Source of the DNA: JASMHC01 sp964453855
Lineage (GTDB): Bacteria > Pseudomonadota > Alphaproteobacteria > Rhodobacterales > Rhodobacteraceae
Assembly (NCBI GenBank): GCA_964453855.1
Contig: CAYVRN010000044.1
Location: 1-25,472, forward strand
Direction of reading: 5' to 3'
DNA: 25,472 bases
The notes under the pieces were generated by a model that was given only the letters and a program-made list of their open reading frames with translations, searched no databases and was not told the origin of the DNA. Positions 8,098 to 15,058 of this stretch are shown piece by piece. Numbering within the stretch: position 1 is the first letter of the stretch; each line of letters starts with the position of its first letter. The translations under genes were made by a program, and so were the position numbers.

Positions 8098-8910
8098 ATG
8101 ACGATTGAATGGGGTTCGTCCGGCTTTCTGACTGCTGCCGGAAAGAAACTGGAATACGCTTGCTACGGTCCTGCGCCGGATCAGGCGATGACCTTGGTTC
8201 TGCTGCACGAAGGTTTGGGCTGTGTTGCCCTGTGGCGGGATTTCCCCGCCAAGCTGGCCGAGGCGACGGGGCTGGGCGTCTTCGTCTATTCTAGGGCCGG
8301 TTACGGGCAGTCCGATCCGGTCGATCTGCCCAGACCAATCGACTACATGACACAAGAAGCGGTTCATAGCCTGCCCGAGGTTCTGAACGCTGTCGGCGTG
8401 TGCAGTACTGTACTGGTCGGACACTCCGACGGGGCGACGATTGCCGCGATTTATGGGGGATCAGTCTCTGACATGCGTGTGCGGGGGCTGGTTCTGATGG
8501 CTCCGCATTTCTTTTCCGAACCCGAAGGTTTGGCTGCGATTGCAGAGGCAAAAGAGGCTTTCACGTCCTCGGGTTTGCGCGATCGTTTGGCCAAGTATCA
8601 CAGTGACCCTGACAACGCGTTTTGGGGATGGAATGGCGCTTGGCTTGATCCACGATTTGAGGATTGGAACGTTGCGGATGTGATTGATTATTTCCGCATT
8701 CCGACACTTGCTATTCAAGGGGCGGATGACCAGTACGGAACACTTGCCCAAATCGACGAGATCGAAACGCGCAGCTATGCACCCGTAGACATCGAAATCC
8801 TGAAGGGGGCCAAGCACTCGCCCCATCTTGAAGCCCCCGAATCCACTCTTGCGGCTGTGACCGAGTTTTGCACGAGACTTCAGCGTATTGAGGCTGCAGA
8901 AGCAAAATAG
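8098..8910 (+). CDS. Alpha/beta hydrolase of the box cluster
   Basis: This 270-residue alpha/beta-hydrolase-fold protein has an oxyanion-hole stretch LHEGLG at 36-41, nucleophile elbow GHSDG with Ser110, an acidic residue in IQGADD (about 210-211) and a histidine in GAKHSPH (240 or 243). No signal peptide is seen, so it is cytosolic. It starts one base after the ligase stop and is clearly co-transcribed with it. Hydrolases of this type recur in box clusters, but their reaction is not settled. Plausible roles are hydrolysis of a CoA-thioester or lactone side product, or release of benzoate from an ester. The following 132-base gap contains two BoxR-like sites, so boxC may also have its own promoter. 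Confidence 0.85.
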   Translation: MTIEWGSSGFLTAAGKKLEYACYGPAPDQAMTLVLLHEGLGCVALWRDFPAKLAEATGLGVFVYSRAGYGQSDPVDLPRPIDYMTQEAVHSLPEVLNAVGVCSTVLVGHSDGATIAAIYGGSVSDMRVRGLVLMAPHFFSEPEGLAAIAEAKEAFTSSGLRDRLAKYHSDPDNAFWGWNGAWLDPRFEDWNVADVIDYFRIPTLAIQGADDQYGTLAQIDEIETRSYAPVDIEILKGAKHSPHLEAPESTLAAVTEFCTRLQRIEAAEAK

Positions 8911-8999
8911 TGCAATATAATGCCTAAAATAGCGAAAAAACGCGCATTAAATCGACATTTTTGGCAAAGCAATTGTTGAAAAAGTTGCGAAATAATGCA
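8911..8999. promoter_or_regulatory. Two BoxR-like operator sites upstream of boxC
   Basis: TGCA-ATATAA-TGCC lies at 8911-8924, directly after the hydrolase stop, and TGCG-AAATAA-TGCA lies at 8986-8999. Each differs from TGCA-N6-TGCA by one base and they are 75 bases apart. The first again embeds TATAAT (8916-8921). The region between is AT-rich with no ORF. This indicates an internal, BoxR-controlled promoter for boxC and the genes after it. Confidence 0.6.
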
Positions 9000-9042
9000 A
9001 TATCCACTGCGGGACAAAAGCGAACAGGAACGAGGAAACACC

Positions 9043-10704
9043 ATGACAAAGCGCATTGATTTTCAGCCGGACCCGTCCGCCTATAAGCACTGGAAGCTGT
9101 CATACGAAGGGCCGGTTGCTTATCTGACGATGGACGTGGACGAAGACGGCGGTCTGTTTGATGGTTATAAGCTTAAACTGAACTCGTACGATCTGGGTGT
9201 CGACATCGAGCTGGCCGATATCGTTCAGCGCATGCGCTTTGAACATCCCGAGGTTAAAGTCGTGGTGATGCAGTCCGGCAAAGACCGCGTGTTCTGCGCA
9301 GGGGCTAACATCCGCATGCTGGGCGGCGCGGCGCACAGCCACAAGGTGAACTTCTGTAAGTTCACCAACGAAACCCGCAACACATTCGAAGCGGCTATGG
9401 CAGACTCGGGTCAGCAATATATTGCAGCTGTCAAAGGATCATGCGCGGGCGGCGGATATGAACTGGCGCTGGCCTGCAACCACATTATGCTGACCGATGA
9501 CAGCTCGTCTTCGGTTGCTCTGCCCGAGGTTCCCCTGTTGGCCGTTCTTCCCGGCACTGGCGGCCTGACCCGCGTGACGGACAAGCGCAAAGTCCGCCGT
9601 GACCGCGCCGACGTGTTCTGCGCGATGGAGGAAGGCATCCGAGGCAAACGCGCGAAAGAGTGGCGCTTGGTGGACGAGGTGATCCCGAACAGCAAGTTTG
9701 ACGATACCGTGAAAGAACGCGCTGCCGAGTTTGCGGCGAACTCGCCTAAGCCCGATGTCGCACAAGGGATCGCTTTAACCCCCCTGAACCGCACCTTTGG
9801 TGAAGACGGGTCAGTGACCTATTCCACCGTTGAGGTCGCCATTGACCGCGACGCCCGCAAAGTCACTCTCACTCTCAAAGGTCCCGAAGAAGATGCGCCG
9901 ACCGACATGGATGCCTTCACCGCGCAGGGTGATCAGGCCTACATGCTACGTTTGGCGCGTGAGTTTGATGATGCAATCCTGCACCTGCGTCTGAATGAAA
10001 TGGAAGCAGGCCTATGGGAGTTCCAAACCCAAGGCGACCCTGAAAAATTCGCCCAGCATGAAGCGCTTTTGTTTGCAAACAAAGACCACTGGCTGGCCAA
10101 AGAGGTGCTGCAATACTGGAAGCGGGTACTGAAGCGGGTCGATGTGACCTCGCGCAGCTTGGTGGCTCTGGTTGAGCACGGTAGCTGCTATACCGGCATT
10201 CTGGCCGAACTGTTGTTCGCGGTGGACCGTAGCTACATGATGGAAGACGAGTTCGAAGGCGATAACCGTCCGATCGCAACTGTCACCCTGACCGAGGCCA
10301 ACTTTGGCCCCTTCCCCATGGCCAATGATTTGACCCGATTGGAAACCCGTTTCCTTGGAGAGCCGGAAACGGTCGATAAAGCCCGCGAAAGCATCGGCGA
10401 AGCATTGGAAGCCGAAGAAGCTGATGAACTGGGTCTGGTCACAATGATCCTTGATGACATCGACTGGGAAGACGAAATCCGCATCTTCGAAGAAGAGCGT
10501 GCCAGCTTCAGCCCTGACGCGATGACGGGAATGGAAGCCAACCTGCGCTTTGCCGGACCGGAAACCATGGAGACCCGCATCTTTGGCCGTCTGACCGCTT
10601 GGCAGAACTGGATTTTCAACCGCCCGAACGCGGTTGGTGCAGAAGGCGCGCTTCAGCGTTACGGCACCGGCATCCGCGGCGATTACAACATGGAACGTGT
10701 GTGA
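9043..10704 (+). CDS. boxC: 2,3-epoxybenzoyl-CoA dihydrolase / benzoyl-CoA-dihydrodiol lyase
   Basis: This 553-residue crotonase-superfamily enzyme hydrolyses and opens the ring of 2,3-epoxybenzoyl-CoA, giving 3,4-dehydroadipyl-CoA semialdehyde and formate. The crotonase core shows the CoA-binding/oxyanion stretches DRVFCAGANIRMLGG (about 83-97) and GSCAGGGYELALACN (about 133-147), followed by PEVPLLAVLPGTGGLTR. The second half is the long extension characteristic of BoxC, and the overall length fits the family. I choose the ATG at 9043 (CGAGGAA site upstream). An in-frame ATG at 8995 lies inside a BoxR-like operator and lacks a ribosome-binding site. boxB follows after an 87-base spacer with strong hairpins. 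Confidence 0.94.
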   Translation: MTKRIDFQPDPSAYKHWKLSYEGPVAYLTMDVDEDGGLFDGYKLKLNSYDLGVDIELADIVQRMRFEHPEVKVVVMQSGKDRVFCAGANIRMLGGAAHSHKVNFCKFTNETRNTFEAAMADSGQQYIAAVKGSCAGGGYELALACNHIMLTDDSSSSVALPEVPLLAVLPGTGGLTRVTDKRKVRRDRADVFCAMEEGIRGKRAKEWRLVDEVIPNSKFDDTVKERAAEFAANSPKPDVAQGIALTPLNRTFGEDGSVTYSTVEVAIDRDARKVTLTLKGPEEDAPTDMDAFTAQGDQAYMLRLAREFDDAILHLRLNEMEAGLWEFQTQGDPEKFAQHEALLFANKDHWLAKEVLQYWKRVLKRVDVTSRSLVALVEHGSCYTGILAELLFAVDRSYMMEDEFEGDNRPIATVTLTEANFGPFPMANDLTRLETRFLGEPETVDKARESIGEALEAEEADELGLVTMILDDIDWEDEIRIFEEERASFSPDAMTGMEANLRFAGPETMETRIFGRLTAWQNWIFNRPNAVGAEGALQRYGTGIRGDYNMERV

Positions 10705-10707
10705 ATT

Positions 10708-10766
10708 GATGGGGCATAGCCCCATCCTACAGAAGTACCCGGCGTAGGATGGGGTTATACCCCATC
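10708..10766 (+). repeat. Twin palindromic hairpins in the boxC-boxB spacer
   Basis: Two near-identical hairpins sit between boxC and boxB. GATGGGG-CATAG-CCCCATC occupies 10708-10726 and GATGGGG-TTATA-CCCCATC occupies 10748-10766. The right arm of the first extended by four bases (10720-10730) can also pair over 11 bases with 10744-10754, so the element can fold either as two small hairpins or as one larger one. There is no following T-run, so it is not a classical terminator. GTAGG-GGGG-type palindromes of this kind are, as I recall, common extragenic repeats in Rhodobacterales. A role in mRNA stability or processing is inference. Confidence 0.75.
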
Positions 10767-10791
10767 TTCCCGAACCCAAAGGGAGAAACAA

Positions 10792-12243
10792 ATGCTCGAT
10801 CTTATCAACGTCAGCTACGACACCCAAATCCCAAACAACGTGGGCCTGTCTTCGGACAAAAAAGTTTTGAAGGCGCTAGAAAAGTGGCACCCCGGTTACA
10901 TTAACTGGTGGAACGGTCTGATCCCGCAAAACTTTCAGGAATCGATGGTTTACCTTCGCACGGCCGTTTCGGTTGACCCCAAAGGTTGGGCAAAATTCGA
11001 CTATGTAAAAATGCCCGAATACCGCTGGGGCGTTCTTTTGGCCCCGCAGGTTGAAGGTCGCACCATCCCTTGTGGTGAACATGCCGGTCAGCCCGCGTGG
11101 CAGGAAGTACCGGGTGAATACCGCAACTTGATGAAGCGACTGATCGTTATTCAGGGCGACACCGAGCCAGCCTCGGTCGAGCAGCAAAAGGCGCTCGCTC
11201 TTACAGCGCCGTCACTTTACGACATGCGCAACCTGTTTCAGGTCAACGTGGAAGAGGGTCGTCACCTGTGGGCGATGGTCTATCTGCTTCACAAATATTT
11301 CGGCAAAGACGGTCGCGAAGAAGCCGACGATCTGCTGATGCGTCAGTCGGGTTCCGAAGAAGCCCCACGTATGCTGGGCGCGTTCAACGAAGAAACGCCG
11401 GACTGGCTGTCGTTCTTCATGTTCACCTATTTCACTGACCGTGACGGCAAAATGCAGCTGGAGTCTCTGGCTCAGTCCGGCTTCGATCCGCTGTCGCGCA
11501 CCTGCCGCTTTATGCTGACCGAAGAAGCGCACCACATGTTCGTCGGAGAAACGGGTGTTGGCCGCGTGATCCAGCGCACCTGTGATGTGATGAACGAAAA
11601 CGGCATCACCGATCCTTATGACATTAACAAGATCCGTGATCTGGGCGTAATCGACCTGCCGACCATCCAGAAAAAGCTGAACTTGCACTATACCTTGTCA
11701 CTTGATCTGTTCGGCCAAGAGGTCTCGACCAATGCAGCCAATGCGTTCAACTCGGGCATCAAAGGTCGCTACATGGAGCATCGTATCGACGACGATCACC
11801 AACTGCGTAACGACACCTACCGCGTGGCCGAATTGGAAGGCGATCAGGTTGTTTACCGCGATGTGCCGGCGCTGACAGCCATCAACATGCGCCTGCGCGA
11901 TGACTACTCCAAGGATGCAGCCGGCGGTGTTGGCCGTTGGAACAAGATCATCCAGAAAGCAGGCGTCGAGTTTGAACTCAAGCTGCCACATGAAAGCTTC
12001 CACCGTCAGATCGGCGTCTTCTCGGGTCATAACTTTAACCCCGAGGGCAAAATCGTCAGCGGTGCCGAGTATGACAAAGGCGCCACCGAATGGCTGCCGA
12101 CCAAGGCCGACGGCGACTTCATCCAGTCGCTGATGAAGCCGGTCTATGAGCCAGGTCAGTACGCGGGTTGGATCAGTGCGCCGAAAGTGGGCATCGACAA
12201 CAAGCCCGGCGACTTCGAATACGTCAAACTGCACATGGCGTAA
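10792..12243 (+). CDS. boxB: Benzoyl-CoA 2,3-epoxidase, oxygenase component BoxB
   Basis: This 483-residue diiron oxygenase inserts one oxygen atom from O2 into benzoyl-CoA to give 2,3-epoxybenzoyl-CoA, using electrons from BoxA. Candidate iron ligands are in place: E125, E155 and H158 in EGRH, D216, and the E/H pair in TEEAHH (E245/H248 or E244/H247). These keep a constant offset from the ligand positions I remember for the Azoarcus enzyme. The N-terminus (INVSYDTQIPNNVGLS) and length are typical of BoxB. GGGAG lies about seven bases before the ATG. A hairpin and then the 58-residue four-cysteine gene separate it from boxA. Confidence 0.95.
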   Translation: MLDLINVSYDTQIPNNVGLSSDKKVLKALEKWHPGYINWWNGLIPQNFQESMVYLRTAVSVDPKGWAKFDYVKMPEYRWGVLLAPQVEGRTIPCGEHAGQPAWQEVPGEYRNLMKRLIVIQGDTEPASVEQQKALALTAPSLYDMRNLFQVNVEEGRHLWAMVYLLHKYFGKDGREEADDLLMRQSGSEEAPRMLGAFNEETPDWLSFFMFTYFTDRDGKMQLESLAQSGFDPLSRTCRFMLTEEAHHMFVGETGVGRVIQRTCDVMNENGITDPYDINKIRDLGVIDLPTIQKKLNLHYTLSLDLFGQEVSTNAANAFNSGIKGRYMEHRIDDDHQLRNDTYRVAELEGDQVVYRDVPALTAINMRLRDDYSKDAAGGVGRWNKIIQKAGVEFELKLPHESFHRQIGVFSGHNFNPEGKIVSGAEYDKGATEWLPTKADGDFIQSLMKPVYEPGQYAGWISAPKVGIDNKPGDFEYVKLHMA

Positions 12244-12251
12244 GCTTTGCA

Positions 12252-12272
12252 GGGCAGGGTCTAGCCCTGCCC
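12252..12272 (+). repeat. Intra-operon hairpin after boxB
   Basis: GGGCAGGG (12252-12259), loop TCTAG, CCCTGCCC (12265-12272) gives an eight-base-pair GC-rich stem. It begins nine bases after the boxB stop and ends eight bases before the Shine-Dalgarno of the next small gene. No T-run follows, so transcription probably continues. It could protect the boxB message 3' end or attenuate expression of the following genes. Confidence 0.6.
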
Positions 12273-12290
12273 GAATTTCCGGAGTACGAT

Positions 12291-12467
12291 ATGCACATGA
12301 GAATCGATCGCAACATCGGACACGCCCCGCGCACCCAAGCCATCAGTCAAAAGCTGATGGAAGCTTCGGGCCAGTGTGTCGATTGCCCTGACTGTCAGGG
12401 TCTGTGCAAGGAACTGATCGAAGTTCTGGTGCTTCCGGACATGCTTCTCAAAGGGAAAGACAGTTGA
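12291..12467 (+). CDS. Small four-cysteine protein between boxB and boxA (58 aa, unknown)
   Basis: I do not recognise a family for this 58-residue protein. It starts at ATG 12291 with GGAG at 12281-12284, six bases upstream; a second in-frame ATG lies two codons later. It carries Cys29, Cys32, Cys35 and Cys39 in C-x2-C-x2-C-x3-C, the same spacing as one half of a bacterial ferredoxin and as both cluster motifs of the adjacent BoxA. The rest is a short basic N-terminal part and a hydrophobic helix-like tail (about 40-53). Its TGA overlaps the boxA TTG start as TTGA, implying translational coupling. Possible roles are iron-sulfur or zinc binding, assembly of BoxA or BoxB metal centres, or an electron-transfer accessory. 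None is proven. Confidence 0.75.
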   Translation: MHMRIDRNIGHAPRTQAISQKLMEASGQCVDCPDCQGLCKELIEVLVLPDMLLKGKDS

Positions 12468-13669
12468 ACAAACCGATCAAACAACACCTGATCGACCCCG
12501 AAATCTGCATCCGTTGTTACACCTGCGAAATGACCTGCGGGGTTGGTGCGATTGAGCATGACGACAACAATGTCGTGGTCGATGCCGAAAAATGCAATTT
12601 CTGCATGGATTGTATTCCGGTCTGCCCGACTGGGTCGATTGACGAATGGCGCGTCGTGTCCAAGCCGTTTTCCTTGGACGAACAGTTCGAGTTCATGGAG
12701 CTTCCTGCTCAGGATGACATTGAACTGAACGCGGATGATGCGGAAACCGGCGGTGAATCGTCGGATGACAACGATGATCCCATCGCGGCCCTGTTGGCAG
12801 ACGCGCATAAGGGTGCAGGCGGCAAAGCTGTTGCCCCCAAATCCGCAGCAAAACCCGAGATCAATCTTTACAACCTTGGCAAGCCCGCTGTGGCCACGGT
12901 TCAGGGCAACTACCGCTTGACCGCCGAAGGCAGCGACACCGATGTCCGCCACATCATCCTAAGCTTCGAAGGACAGCCCTTCCCGGTTCTTGAAGGTCAG
13001 AATGTCGGCATCATCCCACCCGGTCAGACCGATGAGGGCAAGGACCACTTGCCACGTCTCTATTCCGTGTCCAGTCCGCGTGATGGCGAACGACCGAATT
13101 ATCACAACGTATCACTTACCGTGAAACGTGAAGAGATTGGCGTGTGCTCGAACTATCTGTGTGATCTGCAAATCGGCGACAAGGTGAACGTCACCGGCCC
13201 GTTTGGCAGCACCTTCCTGATGCCCGACGATCCTGCAGCGCGACTGTTGATGATCTGCACCGGCACGGGTTCTGCCCCGATGCGGGCCTTCACCATGCGT
13301 CGCCAGCGCAAGATCGGCGGTAAATCCGGCGGCATGACCATGTTCTTCGGTGCGCGCACGCCAGAAAGCCTGCCGTATTTCGGGCCGCTGAACAAAGTGC
13401 CGGAAAGCCTGCTCAAAAAGCATCTGGTGTTCAGCCGCATTCCCGGAGCCGACAAAGAATACGTCCAAGACCGGATGATGGTTGAAGAAGATGCGGTGGC
13501 CGAACTGCTTCAAGACCCCAACACCCATATTTATATCTGCGGTCTGCGCGGGATGGAGGAAGGTGTCGAAAAGGCGTTCACCAACATCGCAGAAAGCATT
13601 GGCGAACAATGGGTTGCACTGCGTGACAGCATGCGCGAAGACGGGCGATATCACGTCGAGACCTACTGA
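12464..13669 (+). CDS. boxA: Benzoyl-CoA epoxidase reductase component BoxA
   Basis: This 401-residue iron-sulfur flavoprotein passes electrons from NADPH to BoxB. The N-terminus has two [4Fe-4S] ferredoxin motifs, C15-x2-C18-x2-C21-x3-C25 and C44-x2-C47-x2-C50-x3-C54. An acidic Ala/Asp-rich linker (about 85-130) follows, then a ferredoxin-NADP reductase module with the FAD-binding RLYSVSSP at 198-205, GVCSNYL at 227-232 and the NADP-binding TGTGSAPMRAF near 266-276. I place the start at the TTG at 12464: it gives the expected NKPIKQHLIDPEICIRC N-terminus, has AAAGGGAAAG upstream, and overlaps the stop of the preceding small gene. The in-frame ATG at 12404 would sit inside that gene. The thioesterase gene follows after two bases. 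Confidence 0.93.
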   Translation: MNKPIKQHLIDPEICIRCYTCEMTCGVGAIEHDDNNVVVDAEKCNFCMDCIPVCPTGSIDEWRVVSKPFSLDEQFEFMELPAQDDIELNADDAETGGESSDDNDDPIAALLADAHKGAGGKAVAPKSAAKPEINLYNLGKPAVATVQGNYRLTAEGSDTDVRHIILSFEGQPFPVLEGQNVGIIPPGQTDEGKDHLPRLYSVSSPRDGERPNYHNVSLTVKREEIGVCSNYLCDLQIGDKVNVTGPFGSTFLMPDDPAARLLMICTGTGSAPMRAFTMRRQRKIGGKSGGMTMFFGARTPESLPYFGPLNKVPESLLKKHLVFSRIPGADKEYVQDRMMVEEDAVAELLQDPNTHIYICGLRGMEEGVEKAFTNIAESIGEQWVALRDSMREDGRYHVETY

Positions 13670-13671
13670 CC

Positions 13672-14085
13672 ATGACATTCCAACACGAAATCAACGTCAC
13701 CTGGGGCGATTGCGACCCGGCCAAGATTGTCTACACCGGACGCATTCCCAACTTTGCACTGGATGCGATCAACGCCTTCTGGGAACACCATCTGGATGGT
13801 GACGGCTGGTATCAGTTCGAAATGGATCGCAAGGTGGGCACTCCGTTTGTTCATATGTCGCTGGACTTCCGCCACCCGATCACCCCACGCCACAAGCTTC
13901 TATGCGAAGTGGTGCCCACTCGATTGGGCGAAACCTCGATCGAGTTTCGCGTGATCGGGCGGCAAGACGGCAAAGACTGTTTTGAAGGACGCTTTGTAAA
14001 TGTCTTTACGGATGCTATCGCGTTCAAAAAACGGACAGCACCAGACGACATCCGCGCCTTGATCGAACCGATGATCGAAAGTTAA
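13672..14085 (+). CDS. 4HBT-type acyl-CoA thioesterase of the box cluster
   Basis: This 137-residue hot-dog-fold thioesterase resembles 4-hydroxybenzoyl-CoA thioesterases. The signature WGDCDPAKIVY at residues 11-21 includes the conserved catalytic Asp15. The sequence then continues with IPNFALDAINAFWE and the central FVHMSLDFRHPITP strand region. It starts two bases after the boxA stop, so it is part of the operon. Thioesterases occur repeatedly in box clusters, and a housekeeping role is usual: hydrolysing non-productive CoA thioesters and freeing trapped CoA when an intermediate stalls. It is unlikely to be a committed pathway step. The exact acyl-CoA cannot be read from the sequence. Confidence 0.87.
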   Translation: MTFQHEINVTWGDCDPAKIVYTGRIPNFALDAINAFWEHHLDGDGWYQFEMDRKVGTPFVHMSLDFRHPITPRHKLLCEVVPTRLGETSIEFRVIGRQDGKDCFEGRFVNVFTDAIAFKKRTAPDDIRALIEPMIES

Positions 14086-14097
14086 AAATCCGCTTAG

Positions 14098-14150
14098 TGC
14101 AGTATATTGCAATTGTCTGAGTCCCCCGTTACGGTCTGCACTATTGTGCA
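14098..14150. promoter_or_regulatory. Two perfect BoxR-type operators upstream of boxR
   Basis: TGCA-GTATAT-TGCA lies at 14098-14111 and TGCA-CTATTG-TGCA at 14137-14150, starting 39 bases apart in the 79-base gap before boxR. Both match TGCA-N6-TGCA exactly. Their position suggests that BoxR represses its own gene, with the first site overlapping a possible -10 (TATATT, 14103-14108). Confidence 0.75.
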
Positions 14151-14164
14151 ACTTCGGGACTCTA

Positions 14165-15058
14165 ATGACAGACGCTTTAAAAACCTCGCCGGCTGCCACA
14201 GCCGTGGATGCGCTTCAAGAACGCGTTGGTCAGCGGGTCAGAAATGCACGCGAAACCAAGGGTATCCCACGCCGCGTTCTGTCTGAAATATCTGGGGTGT
14301 CACAGCGGTATCTGGCGCAGTTGGAATCCGGTTCCGGCAACATCTCTATCGCCCTTCTTTACCGCGTTGCCGAAGCGCTGGATCTGTCGCTTGAGTCGTT
14401 GGTGTCCGATACTGAACCAACCCTAAAATCAGAGCCTAACATTGGGGAATTGTACGAAAATGCCTCAGAAGACATTCAGGCCAAGGTCATGCAGTTGCTC
14501 AGTCCGCCGCATGTTCAGAAAGCCCGCGCCAAGCGGGTTTGCCTGATCGGACTGCGCGGCGCCGGAAAAACCACCCTGGGCCAAAAAGTCAGCCACCGTT
14601 TGGACATTCCGTTTGTCGAGTTGAATACGGTTATCGAAGAGCTCGGCGGCATGGCAATCTCTGAGGTTATGGAGCTTTACGGACAAGAGGGCTATCGCCG
14701 CCTTGAAGCACAGGCGTTGCAGCACATCATCGACACGCGCGAAAGTTTGATCTTGGCGGTTGCTGGTGGAATTGTGGCCGAGCCAGAGACCTACGCGACC
14801 CTGTTGAATCACTTCCACACAGTCTGGGTCCGCACCACGCCCGAAGAACACATGACCCGCGTGCGTGCGCAGGGTGACACCCGCCCGATGGCTGGAAATC
14901 CCGAAGCGATGGAGCAGTTGAAGCGCATCCTGTCTGCCCGCGAAGGCGAATATGCGCGTGCCTCTGCGCAGCTAGACACGTCTGACCAGCGCCCGGGCGT
15001 TTCAACGGATCAACTGATCACGTTGATCCGTGAAAATGGCTTTATTGGGCAGGATTAG
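14165..15058 (+). CDS. boxR: BoxR/BzdR-type transcriptional regulator (HTH plus shikimate-kinase-like domain)
   Basis: This 297-residue regulator combines an XRE-type helix-turn-helix (about residues 22-80, with RRVLSEISGVSQRYLAQLESG as its core, split here by its turn) and a C-terminal shikimate-kinase-like domain (about 123-293). The P-loop GLRGAGKTT is intact at 129-137. In this family the C-terminal domain senses benzoyl-CoA, and the N-terminal domain binds TGCA-containing operators. The usual shikimate-binding D-x-D is replaced by VELN (151-154) and the GGG loop is AGGI, so it should not phosphorylate shikimate. Start at ATG 14165 with GGGA upstream; an in-frame ATG at 14144 lies inside an operator. 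It closes the box cluster and overlaps the convergent 5-oxoprolinase-like gene by four bases. Confidence 0.92.
   Translation: MTDALKTSPAATAVDALQERVGQRVRNARETKGIPRRVLSEISGVSQRYLAQLESGSGNISIALLYRVAEALDLSLESLVSDTEPTLKSEPNIGELYENASEDIQAKVMQLLSPPHVQKARAKRVCLIGLRGAGKTTLGQKVSHRLDIPFVELNTVIEELGGMAISEVMELYGQEGYRRLEAQALQHIIDTRESLILAVAGGIVAEPETYATLLNHFHTVWVRTTPEEHMTRVRAQGDTRPMAGNPEAMEQLKRILSAREGEYARASAQLDTSDQRPGVSTDQLITLIRENGFIGQD

Noticed and set aside
8995..9042. Upstream ATG as the boxC start
   Set aside because: It lies inside a BoxR-like operator, has no ribosome-binding site and adds 16 residues not typical of BoxC. The ATG at 9043 has GAGG upstream.
12168..12290. Longer version of the small four-cysteine ORF starting within boxB
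   Set aside because: The extra 41 residues overlap the end of boxB and run through the hairpin. The ATG at 12291 has its own GGAG site.
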